The position numbers were made by a program, and so were the translations under genes. Shown here piece by piece: positions 36,600 to 49,369 of a stretch of DNA of 64,000 bases (position 1 is its first letter; the number at the start of each line of letters is the position of its first letter). This DNA is from Monilinia fructicola. Taxonomy: Eukaryota; Ascomycota; Leotiomycetes; Helotiales; Sclerotiniaceae. Where the stretch lies: the NCBI GenBank assembly GCA_008692225.1, contig VICG01000006.1, forward strand, positions 308,501 to 372,500, given 5' to 3'. Under the pieces are notes generated by a model, which was given only the letters and a program-made list of their open reading frames with translations, was not told where the DNA came from and made no database searches.

Positions 36600-37829
36600 G
36601 ATTAAGATTCGAGCTCTAGTGAGCCCAGATGGGTAAATGCGATATCAGATGAGGGTCCCTCTAATCTTTCACGCTCCTAATCCGAACCTGCCTCCCTTGA
36701 TTATTGTAAGTGTTGTGTGGAGGAACCAATGGTACATGAAATGGCACACACGCAAAGAATAATTATGGAGGGACAAAATATTGAGGTTCTCGATAAATTT
36801 CAAGATGGCGCTAGTACGTTTTAGGAATTTGATGATTCTCAAAACTCATGGATCCATGGATACCTATGAGCTCCATGGCCACCTAGGATATATTCTGGAA
36901 TTACAAATAATGTTAATAAAGGTATAAAGGTATAAAGGTATAAAAGTATAAAATGGCTTCAATGTTGAATTAGGAATAATATATTTCTTTCTAATGTCCG
37001 CCGGTATTGTTGATATAGTAATAAAACTTCAACAACAAACCATCTTCAAGTATCAAGACTTCGTACTCGTAGATATCAAATCACAAAACCCAACATCCGA
37101 TTCATTCCCACAACATTCTTACGAGACAGTGAACAGCTAAATACGAGTTATAAAAAGAACTACGACCTTTACGTTTCACATTCCATTCTTCACTCTTTTC
37201 TTTAGACTTTCGTCGTTAAACTCTTTCCTCTAGACTCTCCTCCCTCGTCCTCTCCTCATCCCACAAGCACTTGATCCTGAACGCAATACCCATCCCAGTT
37301 TTGATTCTAAGTATCAGTATAACCAACGAAGCATGCATTACCTCCTCCCTTGCCCTATCCTTTATTTGTATATTCCATTCATGAATTCATTAATTATCCA
37401 TTCTTTTATATAAATCTTTCTTTCATTTTCCCCCTCTCCCCTCTCCCCTCTCCCCAAATTCGTCTCCCCCCCAACAAACATCCCCACTACACCACACCAC
37501 ACTAACTCACAAACCATCCATCCAAATCCCCACCAAAAGATCCCTCCGAATCAGATTTAGATATAGATAAAGATTCTCAAAAGTGGTAGCATATGAGATT
37601 CCAGACAATAGATTGATCAATCTATCTCATTACGCGAGTATGCCCTCCTTTATTTCTCTATCCCCTCCCTTCATCCCTCCCCGAATCCTCCAGTGTCATC
37701 CTCTATCCTCTTCTATCCTCTCCCAAGAACCCACCCCACCCGAAGATCCCCCCTAAATCCTCCACCCAAGCGAATCTCTTCATCCATCCACCCACCCATC
37801 CATCCATCCATCCACACAGAACGAAAGCT

Positions 37830-37870
37830 AACCGCAATCCCAATCCCAATCCCAATCCCAATCCCTCCAC
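37830..37870. repeat. CCCAAT tandem repeat
   Basis: Repeated AATCCC units. Confidence 0.8.
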
Positions 37871-37959
37871 AATCCCTCCACCCCAACCCCCAATGATACA
37901 AAAAATGATAAAAGCAACGTAATCCAAACGGCCAACCAATAACCAACAACCAGCAACCT

Positions 37960-38005
37960 ACCTAACCCCAACCCCCAACCCCAACCCCCAACCCCAACCC
38001 CCTAC
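37960..38005. repeat. CCCCAA-type array
   Basis: Runs of ACCCCA/ACCCCCA repeat, G-rich on the minus strand. It differs from the TTAGGG telomere unit of these fungi. Confidence 0.7.
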
Positions 38006-38599
38006 TCCGCCCCATACCTCACGACACTCCAACTCCCAACCCCATACCCAGCGATCCTCCCACACCAATACCAAAACCAAAAGCAGAAACCAAGGTCATC
38101 ATGATGATCGACGAGGTTGATCTGACGAGCACTTGATATTTCGGCGTGTATATATATAGTTTGATGACTTGATCGATTGATCAACCTAGACGAATGGAGG
38201 ATGGAAGGGGTAATATCGCGCTACCTATCTTGCCTTGCCTCGCCTTGCCTTGCCTTGCGATAATCCAGAACTCAACAACAGAAGACTCTAGATCTCATAG
38301 CATCAAAACATCCCACCATCAAAACATGCCACCATCACCCCACAAGCGTATCACGCATCTCCACAGGTCCCACGGGGATCCAAGCTCCCGTACGCCCAGC
38401 TCACCACATGCCCCCGCTCGCAACGCGCAACTCGCCATTCCAATTCCGAGCACGATGCAAAAACATCTTTCCGCACTCCTCCCCCATTCCATTTCCACAG
38501 TTCCTCAGTGAGCCTCGTCCCCATACCCCTGGAGTCGTCAATGCGCTCAAATCCCGGAGATTCACCATGCTTCGCCCATACCATTCCATACCTCCCTCA

Positions 38600-38740
38600 C
38601 CTATCCCCAAAACCTCTCCTCTCCTCTCTTCCCCTCTCCTCTCCTCTCTTCCCTCTCTCTCTCTCCCTCTCCCTCTTCCCCTCTCCTCTCTCTCCCCTCT
38701 CTCTCTTCCCCCTCTCCTCTCTCCCCTCTCCCCACCCCAC
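38600..38740. repeat. CT-rich tract
   Basis: CTCTCCTCTCTTCCC units over about 140 bp. The long Arg/Glu-Gly and Ser/Pro open frames across it are artefacts. Confidence 0.9.
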
Positions 38741-38989
38741 AACCAAAAATATCCCACCAAAAGACTCTCCTCCCCCATTCTATCCCCCCACAAACCCTTC
38801 CCATCCCATCCCAATCCAAAGCATCCCATCCCAATCCAAAGCGTCCAGCTCAACCCCACCCACCCCATCCAACCCAATCCAAAGCACCACAACTCGAAAA
38901 ACAAGCTCAAAACACAGCTATAGCTAGCTTCCCAAAAAATCCCGAGCGGGCACCACACCGCCGATCCATCATGTATGTCATTGTGCATT

Positions 38990-39065
38990 TTTCACTCTTC
39001 ACTCTTCACTCTTCACTCTTCGCTCTTCGCTCTTCGCTCTTCACTCTTCACTCTTCACTCTTCAC
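38990..39065. repeat. 7-bp tandem repeat CACTCTT/CGCTCTT
   Basis: About ten head-to-tail units of TTCACTC with a central group carrying A-to-G (CGCTCTT). Confidence 0.9.
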
Positions 39066-41882
39066 GGTACGGTGGTGAGATGATGGGATGATGAGACAAG
39101 ATAAGAAGGAATGTAGTATCCGCGCTGAAGCCGATCATGATCAGGCACGCGACGCGACGCGACTCGACTCTAGCACTGCCGACAAACGGACAAGCCCAAG
39201 ACAGCAAAGGGCACAGAGCACAGGGGGGGGGAGCGCACGGGGAAGGAGAGTGAAGATCCGGCGACGCGATGCATCACCGAGTGACGTTACGGGGTCGGCC
39301 ATGAACCAAAAGGGCAGGGTGAGATGGGGGAATTGGAGGACGAGACGTCATCAGCCCAGACGAGGGGGAGTGTTGGATTACGGAGGGAGAGGGCATGTGG
39401 AGGGACGGAGATGAAACATGGGGTGGGGAGGGGGGTGACGCTTGGATCATGCACGCACGAACGAGACGCTTCGCTACCCCAATCTTCGATTCAGACGGCG
39501 CGATCAACGTTCTCTCGTGGTGCTGACGAAAATGTGGTGGGCACGTGCTTGGCAGTGGGATGTCAAGTTGAGGAGGGTCACGTCGCAGATCTCACATGAC
39601 ACGACAGCATTTCACCGCTGGAGGTCCGCAGCTGGATCGGGGTACCGGGGAGAATTCTCGCGGGGGATCGAGCATCGAGCATCGAGCATCGAGCGTTTCA
39701 ATCAGACAAACGGGGTTTGTATGCTCCATGACGAATTTAGGGCACTTCCGATTCTCGGTACATGTACGTGAGATGCCAGCATGCCTAACTGGGGGTGAAG
39801 AAAAATGATAGGACAATTTGTCGACATTTGCCTGGAAAATCATCCCCGCGAGCTGCGATGAAAATACCCGTCGGAAGGATTACTCCCTGATACATTACCG
39901 AAGGGTGGAATGAGGTCTGGGTCGGTGGCAACTAGTAAATTTAGTTGGCAACTGTTGGTCATCACAACATAATCAACCCATAATTTTTCGCAAGAGCATC
40001 TTCGATCGACAAGAATGATGCGACCTAGAAATGTTTTGGATGCAATAAAGTCTTGAAAATTGTGGTTCTCCGTACCGAATACCCCGCATGAAGACCAAAT
40101 ATGATCACTCTCGCATGACTAGTAGAAAAATGTATATAAAAATCTGGCGAACCAACCATAGCAAATACCATCATCTCGAACTTTGCGACCATCAAATTGA
40201 CCAGTCCCAGTCATTTTACATGGTGTGGCACATAAGAAAAGGGCAGCTTGCATAAGATCTGGTCGCCTTTTCTCTCGGTGAGACATGTGGGAGACCGAGA
40301 ACGTGGCACTGATTGGAAAATAATAAGTACGAAAACCTGCCGAAAAAATTAGACCCCTTCTCATTTGCTTGAGATCAGGAAGCATTCATGGATATTTGAG
40401 AATCTTTCAAAACACTAGACATTAGTTCTCCGAGGCAAGTGACATAGCCCAGACAATCGAGCAAGTTCTAGACACAATCGTGAACATCTTTTCAATTTCG
40501 GGCACTGGAAAAACGAACCACATGTCCTCGCAAAGCGTGGGTGGTAAATATGGCGTCTATGAGAAACACAAATGGCAAACTGCCACACTTGCATGGCCGT
40601 TGTCATACGTACGGCCGAACCAAGATTGTTCGCAATGCGATGAAGGATGGAATTTGTTCTGATTTGCCCTGATTTGCCACGATTTCCGCCATCTCTTGCG
40701 AATGAACTAGATTAAAAATAAAAGGTCTCGATCGTTTCCCCCCATAACTTTTTGTTGGCCTCGTGTTCCAAATACTCTTTGAATCCTATCAACAACGGTC
40801 AAGACATACGGAGTCTACGCAACCATGATGGCTGAGACGAAATGTAAACGTACTCATTTCCATAGAAATGGGCGATACACTGGAAGTTAAGAATTGGCAA
40901 AAGATAACATTTCAACTTTGATAGGATGTTATTGGAGATAAACTTCCCATGGTAAATTCGTAGGGCAAAGAATGGGGTAGGTTGAGTGGGGTGATGCTCA
41001 TGCATAGAGGCGCGTGAAATTTGATAGTTTAAGATGATTTATCCAATAACCATTGTTTAGGATAACTACTGAATCACACTTGGGTCAGCACAGCACAGCC
41101 CAAGCAAGCCATCCCATCCATCCTCGGATAAGCAACTCAGCTTTGGTCATTGTTGCTATTCATATTGAGGCTGATCCATGCGCCTCAGATGGGGAGGTAG
41201 AAATAGAAATAACTGTACCACTGAGCATGGTAGCTCAATGAAGTTGAGTATAATTTTTATATGATCCGCTCTGCATGACAAGGGGGAATTGCGAAGAGAA
41301 AGAAAAAAAGCGATTTTGAGAAGTAAAATGCGAAATGCGAAATGCGAAATGCGAAATGCGATCGGGCATCGAAGATTCATTCTCTTTACAGGCAGATGGA
41401 ATTAAAAGAAGTTGTCCAGGTGTTGGTCTGTCATGACAAGTAAGATTCGATAGAATTACATGTATGGTAGAACCTTGTCATCCAGTCAATGGAGTTGACG
41501 TTGAGTAATGTTACATTCCAGACTTTGAGTAGGTAGGTACTGGGTATGTATGCAATATCATCGAGGACAAATCGAAAATCAAAATGAATTCTGATAGAAA
41601 TCTCATCATGATTGAATGGTTGAAATTGATCAAATGGTCCATTGATAAAGAATTGATTGATTTTTCATTATTCGAGGCGGGCTGTGTACGATGAAAATGT
41701 ATGACAGGATGACTGAGAGGATGAGGGAGGGATATAGACCTGGTTCGAGGCTCATATTTGGAAAAAGGTATACTGTACTCAGTGTACTGTACTATACTCC
41801 GTATGGGTCCAGAATCCAGATTGTTTAGTAACAGAGCAGTACGGAGATACTGTAGTGTACAGTAATTGATCTTGTATGTACG

Positions 41883-42401
41883 TAAGAGTTGTGGCCATAG
41901 CTTATCGCACACCTTACGTTTTTGCACCAAAAAACCTCTATTTTTTCAACTTTTAACATCCTTGATAAACTATTAAATAATGTAAAAAATTTTATAATTT
42001 TTTGAATAAATATATAAAGAATTATTGAAAATTTTATAAAAATAAGCTAGTTTTTTTTTATGATTTTTTTTGATAAAATGTTAATTCTATAAAATTAAAT
42101 AATATAAAATTCTTAAAAAAATCGCTTACTTTATATGGGAAAAACGTTACATGTAAGATTTTTTTGAAAAATTTCAATTTCAAAAAAGCATAACTTTTTA
42201 AATAAAATAAATAAAAATAAACGGTTTTATATTTTGTATTTTATTAATCTTAAAATATAATTAATAAAACTTTCAAAAAAAGTATATAAATAATTATAAA
42301 AGTTATTCAAGTTTTTTAATTTGTATGAGAAAACATGAATTTTGCAGGGATTTTGTCACGAAAAACATAAGGTGTGCGATAAGCTGTGGCCGCAACTCTT
42401 A
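41883..42401. mobile_element. MITE family E, 519 bp with ~41-bp TIRs
   Basis: The left end TAAGAGTTGTGGCCATAGC and the inverted right end TAAGAGTTGCGGCCACAGC match through TTATCGCACACCTTA and on to GTTTTT, differing only by C/T. TA dinucleotides border it. The interior is AT-rich without a transposase. A decayed end of the same family lies at 32487-32520. Confidence 0.88.
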
Positions 42402-43324
42402 CAATATATACTTTGTGTATATGTCATCGTGCAAGTAAGAGATGCCACGAAGGAATCATCGGTGGAGAGATAAATGGAGAGATAAATGGATGGAATGAAG
42501 ATTGAATGGATGAAATGGATGGATGGATGGAATGGATGGAATGGATGGAACGGATGTGAAGTTCGAAAAATAATCGGTAAGAATTGATGGAGTGCTGTGC
42601 CGAAGTTTCCCAAGGTTGTACGAAAGAAGAAGAGGAGGAGGAGGAGAACTCCGTATGTTGATCCAGTCTCCAGTACTGCCCAGGTGTATAAATCTGTCGC
42701 TTAAAGGGGAACTTTGGAAAAGATTAATTATTTCCAGTTCTCTCTTAGATCAGATCGGGTCGAATGATTTAAGGGCTAAATCACACCACACCAAAACTAG
42801 TATAGTCTAGACTGATTAGTCATGATCAACATAGGGAGGGGAAGATATACTATTAGGTATACAGATAGTACTTCTTAGAATGTATATGAGCGTATATAGT
42901 ATATAAGTATTTTTCGATATAATATAATTGATTTATAGATACCTAGGTAATATTGGGTAGTATAGATTGATTATTATTTTGTTAAAATAATGATAGGTTT
43001 ATAGACTTGATGATTAGTTAATAATTAGTAAACCATTAGCTTAAATGAATTAGTGATTAGTAAATAATGAGTAAGCGATAGGTTAGACAATACCTATAGA
43101 GTATCTAGTAGTTACCTAGGTATCCATGGATATTCAAATTGTCTTTTCGAATCTCTTATTGGAAATATTATACTCGAGTATACCTAGGTATACTTTACTA
43201 CTCTATAAGAAACCGAATGCGAACGTCCTATATTATATATTCATAGATGGAATAGACATGCTTTGTCTCAAACCATGCCCTAAATAAGTAATATAGTAGG
43301 GCTTTCTCCAATATAAATAATTAC

Positions 43325-43345
43325 TACTACTATTACTACTACTAT

Positions 43346-43377
<32 letters not shown>

Positions 43378-43480
43378 TTACTACTATTACTATTACTACT
43401 ACAACTACTATTACTACTACAATTACTATTATTACTATAATTATTATTATTATAACTACTACTACTATTACTACTATAAT
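43325..43480. repeat. (TAC)n/(TAT)n microsatellite
   Basis: ACTACTATTACT-type trinucleotide array of about 150 bp. Confidence 0.9.
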
Positions 43481-44679
43481 TAGCTCTTTATTATAGTTCT
43501 ATTCAATAGATAAATAAATATATCAATAGACACTTTATTAAAATAATACAGTGTCTATTGCTTGGCGATGACCTACTAGGTATCTAATAAAGGTTGCATC
43601 CATCATACCGTAATAATCATGGTTGATGGCTTGATCTAGACATTGTATCACCCTCCCTCTTCAGACTTCATCCTTGTTATTACAACTTTCATTGGCTCGA
43701 TGAAGAAGATATACAATACACATACAGTAAGAGTAAGATTCATATATTCTCTGCGAAGAAGGATGAGTAAGAATTATCTTTCAAGTACAGAGGAAAGAGT
43801 AGGGTAAGGTCAGATTTATCCACAGGGGTAGATGGTGAAGGGGAAGAAGAAGAAGAAGGGGAAGAAGGGGAAGAGGCAAAGGAGAAAGGGAAGGATGAGG
43901 CTTTCGATTATCTCTTTCGATATCTTATTGATGTCTGTTCGCCTTTTCTTTCTCTCTCTTTGCTATTTTCATATACCATCTATTCGTCTAATTATCTCTT
44001 AACTTCTTCTCCTCTTTCTACTATTACCATCACGCCATCTATCTCTTAACTTCTCTTCTTCTCTCCTTTCCTCTTCTCCCTTCTCTTCTCTTCTCTTCTC
44101 CTCTCCTCTCCTCTCCTCTCTTTACTTCTCTTCAATTACTAAGTTCTACCATCTTCCAAGATCAATCCATTCGCTCTATTGAGCCTCTTTTCCCGTTTAT
44201 TCCCGCCCCCATAAAATGATCAAAGTTTATCAAAGTCTATCAAAGTTTATCGTTCCCGACACTTAAAACTTGATTACTTGCAAGAAAAAAAGATATCTCC
44301 ACTCGGGGACCCACTTTAAAGTCCATCTCATCCGAAACATCCATATTACAATACAGTCAGTACGGAGAGTACTGTATATCAGTTTATCCATCACTCCACA
44401 CATCTTTTCAAATCCCATCCATCCATCCATCATCCATCCATCCATCCTCCATTCATCTATCATCCATTCATATCAATTAACGATTATCAACTTATCAAAA
44501 GTCTCCCCCCTCCCAAACCCAAAAGGTTCCAATATCGAAAGTTATCAACATACAGTAAGGTAAGGTTGCCATGCCGAACAAAACATCTCATATCATATCA
44601 ACAAATATCATCAACTATCGTCAAGTATCATCATCGTATCCACTTCGCCTCTTTTGTTCCGGCCTAGTCTAGTCCATCT

Positions 44680-44770
44680 TAGCTGTCACTAGCTGTCTTT
44701 AGCTGTCTTTAGCTGTTCTTAGTTGTCACTAGCTGTCCTTAGCTGTCCTTAGCTATCGTTAGCTGTCCCA
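44680..44770. repeat. ~10-bp repeat TTAGCTGTCC
   Basis: Seven to eight variants of TTAGCTGTC(C/A/T) in tandem, upstream of the gene at 45791. Confidence 0.8.
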
Positions 44771-45790
44771 GATTGTCTCAAAAGTTACCCCTCTATCTCT
44801 CGAATCATATCAACGTCGAAGCAATAGAAGGAAGGTATAGAAGGAATCAAATCAAGTCAAGTCGATCAGATTGAATCGAAACCAAACTAAACCAAACCAA
44901 ATCAACAATATCGAAAAGCATCCGAAAGTATCCAAAAGCATCCCACTTCTATTTCCACTTCCACCTACGGAGTAGGAAAACAACAACATCGTTTCTCCAT
45001 ATTGTTCTGGAGTATTATTGTCATTATTGTCATTATTGCTATCATTATTATTTTTTGATTATTATCATCACCATTACCAATCCATTCCAATCCAATCCAG
45101 AGTCTACAAATATTCCTCTGGAAGGATTTTCATGCCAAATCATACATCCAATTCGAAACACCACGTTCTATACCACGTTTTCCATGTACCACTTGCGGAC
45201 AAGGCACCAAACAACTATGTCAATCTTTTCAATTGAACCCAACCGTCACAACCGTCATCAATCATCATAATCATAATCATATTCGTATTCATATTCATAT
45301 TCATATTCATAATCATCATCATCATAATAACAATAATCATAATTTGATTATTTTTCAACACTTTGAAAATCATCTTCTTATACTCCACTCAATATTCATT
45401 TATATACATACATACCATACCCAAACCCAAACCCATCTATACAGACATATCAAAATATATTTCATCGATTCACTGTTTACAATTGACATTGTCAATCACC
45501 ATCGACAATCTCCACTCCAACTATCTACACAACATACTTCTTCTCCTCTTTAACATTCAATTATCCATTGTTAATCATATCATATCATATCAGATCAGAT
45601 CAGATCACATCGCATCACATCACATCAACTCACATCAACACACATTAACTCATATCACATCAACTCATATCACATCCCTCACCTCACATCACTCACCTCA
45701 CTCACCTCACATCACCTCACATCACTCACATCACATCACATCAATTCAAATTCCTCATACATACCTTTCGCAATCAACTCAAATCTCAAC

Positions 45791-47309
45791 ATGCCTGAAT
45801 ATATGCAAAGATATACGACCGTTCAAAGTACCAGTAGTAGAGATTCACGTCACAGTGATGAATCCTCTCGAGATTATCAAAGTACTGCACCTACCTCTCA
45901 ATGTACAACAGTCCTCAACCATCAATTTATCAATATCAACCCGATCGACCAATCTATCCCCAAAAGAAAAGTATAGATTCGGCTCCTTACGATATCTCTC
46001 CAGCCGCAACTTCTTATCCTCGATCATCTCAAGAAACATATGATTCAACATTATCTTCACAAGAAAATCTTTTTGATGATGAGCCCGACACGTATGATCC
46101 AGAATATGAAGTACCGAATATAAAGAAGTCGTGGAAAATAACTTGAGGCCATCAAATGCTCAAGATTTCGCCCGTTTCTTTCCCTCAACCAAACGCTTTA
46201 TACATTCGTCATGACAATACTTCGTATGATGGAAACATGAATCTTCGAGTCGATACCGAGATTGGTCATGGTTTTGACAAGGAAGTAATTCAACTCTTTC
46301 ACTTGCGAATGCATGATCTCAAGAATCGAGAATTTAGTCTTCGTCGTTACGAGCGCTCCAGTGGTCGAGAGGTTTGTCACTCGAGTAGAAAGTATGTCAA
46401 GCCCGCTGAAAGGAGACCTTCCGTCTTGACCCGATCGGTCAGTAATGCCTTTGCTCATATGCGCAAACACTCCCCCTCAAGGACCGATTCGATGAATTCC
46501 AATCACAAACCTATGGGAGGCATTACGAGACACGATAGTGGCTATGCATCCGCATCCGAATCCGATTCGGACGTTGAAGCATTTATGGCATCGAAAAAAG
46601 CTCCCGCGGCGTCCAAGATCCCAACCAATACCACCAAACTTGAATTCTCAAACTATGCCCAAATAGATGTGAAGCGTCGTGGAGCTAAAGCTTTAAAACG
46701 ATATGAGTTTGAATATTGGGGCCATTCATATTCGTGGAAACGAGTTACGGAAAAGGATGGAGAAGGAAAGGCTATTTCTTATCATTTGTTCAAAGAAGAT
46801 TCAACAACGGCCATTGCTCATATTGTCCCGGAATTGAGATCGCGGGATGAGATACAAGCGGAGGATTCGGTGGGAGGTTGGGTACCTCCTTGTCAGGTAT
46901 GGATTAGTGATCCAAGTGTCTTGACGGCTGTGACGGATGTTGCTGAGTAAGTTTTTTCCCCCCTTTTGTAAACTCCTTTTTTACCTATGGCCCATGGAAG
47001 AATAAATATCTAACAAACCTAAGTGTAATAATCTCAACTGGTCTCATCGCCCTCGTCGATGACAGCATTAAACGACATTTTCACCCCAGACCACATTCAC
47101 AGCGTCCTAAATCTTCATCACATGCATCACATTCATCCCATCCTCATGCAACTCATTCCCCTCTCAAACTGGACATGGAATTCGTCAATCCTAAAGCAAT
47201 TGTCTCACATATGTTTAGGCGACGAGATTCAGAGGGATCGAATAAATCACGAAAACATTCACCTTTGAGATATGCGCAGCCGGTTGAGACGACATATCCA
47301 AGGCATTGA
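45791..47309 (+). CDS. conserved-looking fungal protein of unknown function, three frameshifts
   Basis: It starts MPEYMQRYTTVQSTSSRDSR with a Ser/Gln-rich N-terminus, an acidic segment (FDDEPDTYDPEYEVP) and DFARFFPSTKR. A folded-looking core follows: LYIRHDNTSYDGNMNLRVD, FHLRMHDLKNREFSLRRYE, then a basic linker and DSGYASASESDSDVEAF. The C-terminal part has YEFEYWGHSYSWKRV and ISYHLFKEDSTTAIAHIVP. An intron at 46947-47023 (GTAAGT..CTAAG) leads to IISTGLIALVDDSIKRHF, ending at 47309. Three one-base shifts occur: a missing base near 45899, a missing G near 46133 and an extra T in TTT at 46197-46199. The last two compensate. I do not recognise a named family. The core looks like a lipid-scramblase-like or tubby-like beta fold only by vague composition, so no function is given. 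Confidence 0.75.
46947..47023 (+). other. intron of the unknown gene
   Basis: GTAAGT donor, TCTAAC branch and CTAAG acceptor, 77 nt, keeping frame. Confidence 0.8.
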
Positions 47310-47896
47310 GGCATTGAGGGGGTGGAAAAAATATCGACAGAACTTACTGGCTTCGAGTATAATTACAGATTTGGGAAACAGTACCATTTCTTTTTGGATG
47401 GGGGATGTGTATTGGTGGTTCGAGTGCAATTTTGTGATTTAAGGAAGGGTATTAGTGATTTGACTGCAATTCTAGGGTTTAGGGAAGGGTATGTTTCGGT
47501 ATTTATTCAAGATTATGGTTGGTTATTTGGAGGGCAAGCGTATGATTGGGTATGGTAGGATGGGATGGGATGGGATGGGGGTGGGACGGGATAGGATATG
47601 ACAGGATGAATGGGATAGTTTGGAATCCAACGGAAAGGAAACACAAGGGAGGCAGGAAGGAACAAATGGATGAATAGGTTACACAGTACATATATGTATG
47701 GATTTGGAACATATGGCACCGGCGTTCTGGTTTGCTTGGTTCGTTCGGTTCGGTCTGAGATTCGTTTGCTCGGCTGGTTTTATGAGGATTTGGAATCCTC
47801 TCGATTGAATCAATTCATTCATTCATTTACCTTGCTCCTCTGCCCTGCTCGATTATTTCACCACGTTATATAATAATATATACTTGAATACTTATC
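47310..47896. other. 3' flank of the unknown gene
   Basis: Contains GGGATGGGAT repeats (47560-47600). A 78-codon frame at 47322-47558 has no recognisable motif. Confidence 0.5.
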
Positions 47897-48231
47897 TGAG
47901 TCGCTTACCCTACTTCTCGCGACCCCATCTGGCTAGTATTTTATATCAAAAACGGCTGTTTTTAAACGTATTTATAAATCTAGGAAAAATAAATATATAA
48001 TTCTTATATTTCATCTATAGCTTTTATATATAATTATTAATAAATTCTAAAAATCGTAAATTCTTACGATTTTTTTATAAAGATTAATATAGAATTATAG
48101 AAAATTAAAATTTTAGATTTTGGATTTATATAGAAATTATATACAAAATCAAAATCTCTAAGAAGAAATTATATTTATTTAATCAAAATAGCTAAAAATA
48201 ATATAACGATCGTTATCGAAGGAATTAGTAA

Positions 48232-48418
48232 TATTACGATTACGTACTAGAGCGAGGTAATAAAGATTCATTGATTAGAATAAGAGAGCTAAAAGAGAAA
48301 GAGATCTTTAGAATATCTTTTTTATATATAGTATCGCTTAGTTTGAGGCTCGCTTGAAGTAAGGTGGGCGTGATGAGATATTATGTGTTTAGAGTAAGGT
48401 TATGTGATATTCGTTATA
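48232..48418 (-). mobile_element. solo LTR, family C, inside a family-B LTR
   Basis: The reverse complement matches the 22692-22853 copy at both ends. Flanks AGTAA and GGTGA differ only by G/A, as expected for a duplication hit by RIP after insertion. GGTGA is the matching sequence in the intact family-B copy. Confidence 0.8.
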
Positions 48419-48431
48419 GGTGATAATCGAG

Positions 48432-48708
48432 TGTTGCGAAGGTTAAGTTATATAAGAGCATATAAAGATCACTAATAGAAGCAAGTATAAAATATAGTAT
48501 AGAGTATATTAAGTAAATTATTGATTTTGCTTTTATTATAGAATAATAAAAAGAATATATATAATTAAAAAAGCGAGGTATAATCTTTAATTCGAAAGTA
48601 TAAAATACTTTACGTATTTAAGATTATTATTATAAGATTAAAATAAACCTTTAGTTTATTCTTTATTATTAATATATAGTAGGATTATATGATTACTTTT
48701 GCGTGATA
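48432..48708 (+). mobile_element. LTR-like insertion, family D (277 bp)
   Basis: Starts TGTTGCGAAGG, ends TGATA, and is bordered by perfect TCGAG duplications (48427-48431, 48709-48713). No second copy was recognised in the window. Confidence 0.75.
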
Positions 48709-49183
48709 TCGAGCTAATAGGTTTAATATATCGATAGGATTAACGTTGCTAACGTAGTTAATATTATTAATAAAAATATTTAAGTAATATAATTATAAAT
48801 AAGAAGTATTAATTAGTTTTAGCAAAGATTAGTTTTATTATAATCTACGTTCCCTATTAAATAATCTAAAAATTCTTAAAGAATTTTAAAACTTATTTTA
48901 ATTAAATTTGTTATTTTAAAGTATATTATTATTTTATAATAATTATTTAATATAGACTTTTAAATTTAATTATAAAAGTTTTTTAATAAAAACTTATAAT
49001 TTTAATTTATTTATTAATTATAAACTATTATATATAATTTTAATATTTTATTTAATATATATTAATTAATTATTTTTATTTAAAAGTTATAAATATTTTT
49101 TTAAAGTTTTAATTTTATAAGTGATTTTTATATAAATCTAAAATCGAAAATTCTAATTTTCTATAATTTTATATTGCTCTTTA

Positions 49184-49369
49184 TATAACGATTATTATAG
49201 ACGGAGTTAATAGCGATAAAGTTAATAATCTTAGTATATTTAATAAAAGCGATATTATTAGCGTTATTAATATTATTAATAAAAGTAATTAAGAAAGTAT
49301 AGCTATAAATAGAAAGCATTAATTAATCTTAATAAAGATTAGCTTTACTACGATCTACGTTTTCTATTA
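49184..49369 (+). mobile_element. solo LTR, family B (186 bp)
   Basis: Bordered by perfect CTTTA duplications (49179-49183, 49370-49374) and inserted in the right TIR of the family-A element. It contains the family-B landmark AAAGATTAGCTTTACTACGAT. Confidence 0.85.

Larger units (their letters stand above)
36600..41882. other. long intergenic region, no supported gene
   Basis: It begins with the MRP51 upstream region. Pyrimidine-rich and CCAT repeats lie at about 37430-37820 and a C4A2-like array at 37960-38005. Strong CT-rich tracts occur at 38600-38740 and CACTCTT units at 38990-39065. Part of 39100-39720 has higher GC but no readable domain. Short open frames at 40119-40606 and elsewhere have no recognisable motif. 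Confidence 0.5.
42402..45790. other. intergenic with microsatellites and long leader of the next gene
   Basis: Blocks include ATGGATGG repeats at 42470-42555, TACTAC/TATTAC units at 43325-43480, GAAGAAGGG units at 43840-43880 and CT-rich DNA at 44050-44125. CCATC units lie at 44415-44460, AGCTGTC(C/T)TT units at 44680-44770 and ATCACATCAC units at 45570-45750. No gene is supported. Confidence 0.6.
48202..48859 (+). mobile_element. solo LTR, family B, interrupted by two further LTRs
   Basis: Flanked by perfect AATAA duplications (48197-48201, 48860-48864). Removing the insertions at 48232-48418 and 48432-48708 with one duplication each leaves 184 bp, the length of other family-B copies (183-191 bp). 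Ends have decayed from TG..CA to TA..TA. Confidence 0.85.

Noticed and set aside
37960..38005. Internal telomere repeat
   Set aside because: The unit is CCCCAA/CCCCCAA-like, not CCCTAA, so telomeric origin is not supported.
38351..38988. Arg/Glu/Gly-rich and Ser/Pro-rich long frames
   Set aside because: Products of the CT-rich tract and CCCATCCC repeats.
38990..39065. CRISPR-like array
   Set aside because: A simple 7-bp tandem repeat without spacers. CRISPR arrays are not expected in a fungal nucleus.
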